A stretch of DNA of 7,808 nucleotides from Pseudomonadota bacterium (lineage in GTDB: Bacteria; Pseudomonadota; Alphaproteobacteria; Sphingomonadales; Sphingomonadaceae). The position numbers and the translations under genes were made by a program. Positions 6,347-7,808 of the stretch are shown piece by piece. Each line of letters begins with the position of its first letter. Positions within the stretch are counted from its first letter, which is position 1. The notes beneath the pieces are model-generated. The model saw nothing but the letters and a program-made list of their open reading frames with translations. It was not told where the DNA came from and ran no database searches. The stretch is taken from contig JAEWKG010000062.1 of the NCBI GenBank assembly GCA_023386135.1, positions 1 through 7,808 of the forward strand. The letters run 5' to 3'.

Positions 6347-7600
6347 ATGCTGCTTGAATTACTGGCCGCAGCGGTGGCCAATCCGGGTTTCGACGTCGGA
6401 GCCGCCAGCCGCGCCTATCTCGATACCTTGCAGGGAGCGGCGCGGGCCAATTCCGACGCTTATTTCGAAGGCGGCTACTGGCTGATCCTGTGGGGCGCGC
6501 TGGTGGCGGCGGCGAGCGACTGGCTACTGCTGCGCTTCCGTCTGAGCCATGCCTTTCGCGCATTCGGTGAGCGGGTCAGCCGCCGCCGGTGGGTGGTCAC
6601 CTGGATCACCGGGCTACTCTACCTCGTCGCCGGCACGCTCATCACCCTGCCGTGGGTGATCTACACCGGCTACTTCCGCGAACGGCAGTATGGGCTGATG
6701 AGCCAGAGCTTCGGCGGCTGGTTCGGCGAGCAGGCGCTGTCGTTCGGCATTTCACTGCTGGTCATGCCGCTGGCGATCGTCGCTTTTTACGCGGTGATCC
6801 GCCGCTTCCCGCGCGGCTGGTGGCTGTGGGGGACGGGCCTCGTCGCGGCGTTCGGCCTGGTCGGCATCGTCGTCGCGCCGGTCTATTTCGCGCCTCTGTT
6901 CAACACCTATACCGAGATGGCACCGGGTCCGTTGCGGACCAGGATCGAAACCATCGCGGCCAAGTACGACATCCCGGCCGAGCATATTTACGTGTTCGAC
7001 GCCTCCAAGCAGACCAAGCGTATTTCCGCGAACGTCTCCGGCCTCGGGCCAACGATCCGCATCAGCCTCAACGACAACCTGCTCAAGCGCACCAGCGAAC
7101 CCGAGATCCTCGCGGTGCTCGGGCACGAGATGGGGCACTACAAGCTCGGCCATGTGTGGATCGACGTCGGCGGGCTGATCCTGATCTTCGGCTTCGGGTT
7201 CTTTCTCGCCAGCCGCATCGCGCCGCGCCTGATCGCGCGCTACGGCGAGCGCTGGGGCGTGCGCGATATCGGCGACGCGGCCTCGCTGCCGGTGCTGGGC
7301 ATCCTGCTCAGCGTCTACATGCTGCTGGCGACGCCGCTGACCAACACGCTGGTGCGGATGAACGAAGCGGCCGCCGACGCCTTCGGGCTCGACGCGGCGC
7401 GGGAGCCCGACGGGTTCGCGCAAGTCGCGATGCGCCTCAGCGAATACCGCAAGATCGAGCCCGGGCCGGTGGAGGAAGCGCTGTTCTTCGACCATCCGTC
7501 AGGCGCGACAAGGGTGCGCGGGGCGATGCAGTGGAAGAAGGACCATGCGCCGAACGCCGTGATCGTCCACCCGTCCGCAGGCTATCTCGACGGCAAGTGA
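6347..7600 (+). CDS. M48 family membrane zinc metallopeptidase, Ste24 (CAAX protease 1) type
   Basis: This is an integral-membrane metalloprotease of the M48A/Ste24 branch. The eukaryotic relatives cleave prenylated CAAX proteins and clear blocked translocons. Bacterial members lack known prenylated substrates and are presumed to act in membrane-protein quality control. The zinc motif HEMGH is at residues 260-264, within the Ste24-like HEMGHYKLGH. The third ligand is Glu340 in NEAAADAFGLD, 80 residues after the first His, the same spacing as in human ZMPSTE24. The C-terminal HPSGATRVRGAMQW matches the conserved tail region of the family. About six hydrophobic segments are visible, at roughly 43-63, 83-107, 129-152, 158-186, 271-290 and 310-332. 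The 417-residue length is typical. It is divergent from pepN, and its stop overlaps the GTG of the next gene. It is clearly longer and more Ste24-like than HtpX. The substrate is unknown. Confidence 0.93.
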   Translation: MLLELLAAAVANPGFDVGAASRAYLDTLQGAARANSDAYFEGGYWLILWGALVAAASDWLLLRFRLSHAFRAFGERVSRRRWVVTWITGLLYLVAGTLITLPWVIYTGYFRERQYGLMSQSFGGWFGEQALSFGISLLVMPLAIVAFYAVIRRFPRGWWLWGTGLVAAFGLVGIVVAPVYFAPLFNTYTEMAPGPLRTRIETIAAKYDIPAEHIYVFDASKQTKRISANVSGLGPTIRISLNDNLLKRTSEPEILAVLGHEMGHYKLGHVWIDVGGLILIFGFGFFLASRIAPRLIARYGERWGVRDIGDAASLPVLGILLSVYMLLATPLTNTLVRMNEAAADAFGLDAAREPDGFAQVAMRLSEYRKIEPGPVEEALFFDHPSGATRVRGAMQWKKDHAPNAVIVHPSAGYLDGK

Positions 7601-7808
7601 ACCGGCTGTTCGTCTTCGGGCTGGGCTACACCGCCAAGGCGATCGTCGACGCGCTCGATGGCTGGACGGTCGAGGCGACCGGGGCCGACGGCATGGTCGC
7701 CTTCGATAACGACGCCGCGGTGCGCGGAGCGCTGTCTCGGGCGAGCCATGTGCTGAGCTCGGTCCCGCCGGGCGAGGCGGGTGATCCGGTGCTGGAGCGG
7801 TACGGCGA
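7597..7808 (+). CDS. NAD(P)-binding Rossmann-fold protein, SDR/YeeZ-like (partial, C-terminus beyond right edge)
   Basis: Seventy codons are visible from a GTG at 7597 that overlaps the TGA of the protease gene (bases 7597-7599 against 7598-7600), so translation is probably coupled. The N-terminus reads as a beta strand followed by the dinucleotide-binding loop GLGYTA (residues 8-13) and a helix. This is typical of atypical or extended SDR proteins of the YeeZ/nucleoside-diphosphate-sugar epimerase-like group. The later segment HVLSSVPPGEAGDPVL also resembles that group, where the strand after the cofactor loop carries SSVPP. No ATG lies near the frame start, and the only in-frame ATG (about residue 33) would remove the cofactor loop. 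Substrate and catalytic residues are outside the window, so only the fold is called. I see no strong Shine-Dalgarno. Confidence 0.8.
   Translation, partial: MNRLFVFGLGYTAKAIVDALDGWTVEATGADGMVAFDNDAAVRGALSRASHVLSSVPPGEAGDPVLERYG

Noticed and set aside
3075..6347. A 1090-residue open frame on the plus strand antisense to pepN
   Set aside because: It is Arg-, Ala- and Val-rich with no recognisable domain, and it mirrors the codon bias of GC-rich pepN. The M1 motifs on the other strand prove which frame is coding.
6340..6357. A five-codon upstream frame (ATG at 6340) overlapping the M48 start
   Set aside because: It is too close to the Shine-Dalgarno and ends after five codons. A regulatory role cannot be supported from sequence.
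6198..6563. N-terminal extension of PepN by 122 residues
   Set aside because: The extension is low-complexity, lies antisense to the start of the M48 gene, has no PepN similarity, and is bypassed by a good ribosome binding site at 6206-6210.
1..7808. Search for a mobile element, CRISPR array, tRNA, defence system or new gene cluster
   Set aside because: Almost all of the window is covered by recognisable core genes of uniform composition. I saw no direct repeats, transposase, integrase or repeat-spacer pattern.

Overview
The window is GC-rich chromosomal DNA, and every protein resembles forms typical of Alphaproteobacteria. My best guess is a sphingomonad (Sphingomonadales, for example Sphingomonas, Erythrobacter or a relative). 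This rests on the style of the cytochrome bc1 proteins, the full-length bacterial cytochrome b, and the PepN and Ste24-like protease sequences. No rRNA or other taxonomic marker is present, so the placement is inference. The region reads as ordinary core genome. I found no mobile element, CRISPR array, RNA gene or phage gene, and no clearly new system.

Layout. From the left edge to about 2.6 kb, on the minus strand, is the pet operon for the cytochrome bc1 complex (respiratory complex III). Its transcription order is Rieske iron-sulfur protein, cytochrome b, cytochrome c1; the last is cut by the left edge. A 204-base gap follows (2588-2791). It holds a plausible pet promoter, a leader of roughly 150 nt with small hairpins, and an imperfect dyad. 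Upstream on the same strand, pepN (aminopeptidase N, M1 family) runs into pgeF (YfiH-type multicopper polyphenol oxidase-like/purine nucleoside phosphorylase), with an 8-base overlap and a TTG start for pgeF.

A 149-base divergent intergenic region (6198-6346) separates pepN from a plus-strand pair. The first of the pair is an integral-membrane M48 zinc protease of the Ste24 (CAAX protease 1) type. The second is a Rossmann-fold NAD(P)-binding protein that starts on a GTG overlapping the protease stop codon and runs off the right edge.

How the genes work together. The three Pet proteins form one enzyme that oxidises quinol, reduces cytochrome c and pumps protons. PepN, PgeF and the M48 protease are housekeeping proteins of peptide turnover, nucleoside or cell-wall metabolism, and membrane-protein quality control. 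Their adjacency shows no shared pathway beyond probable co-transcription within each pair. The most useful points to recheck are the control signals in the two intergenic regions, the pgeF TTG start and the long N-terminus of cytochrome c1.
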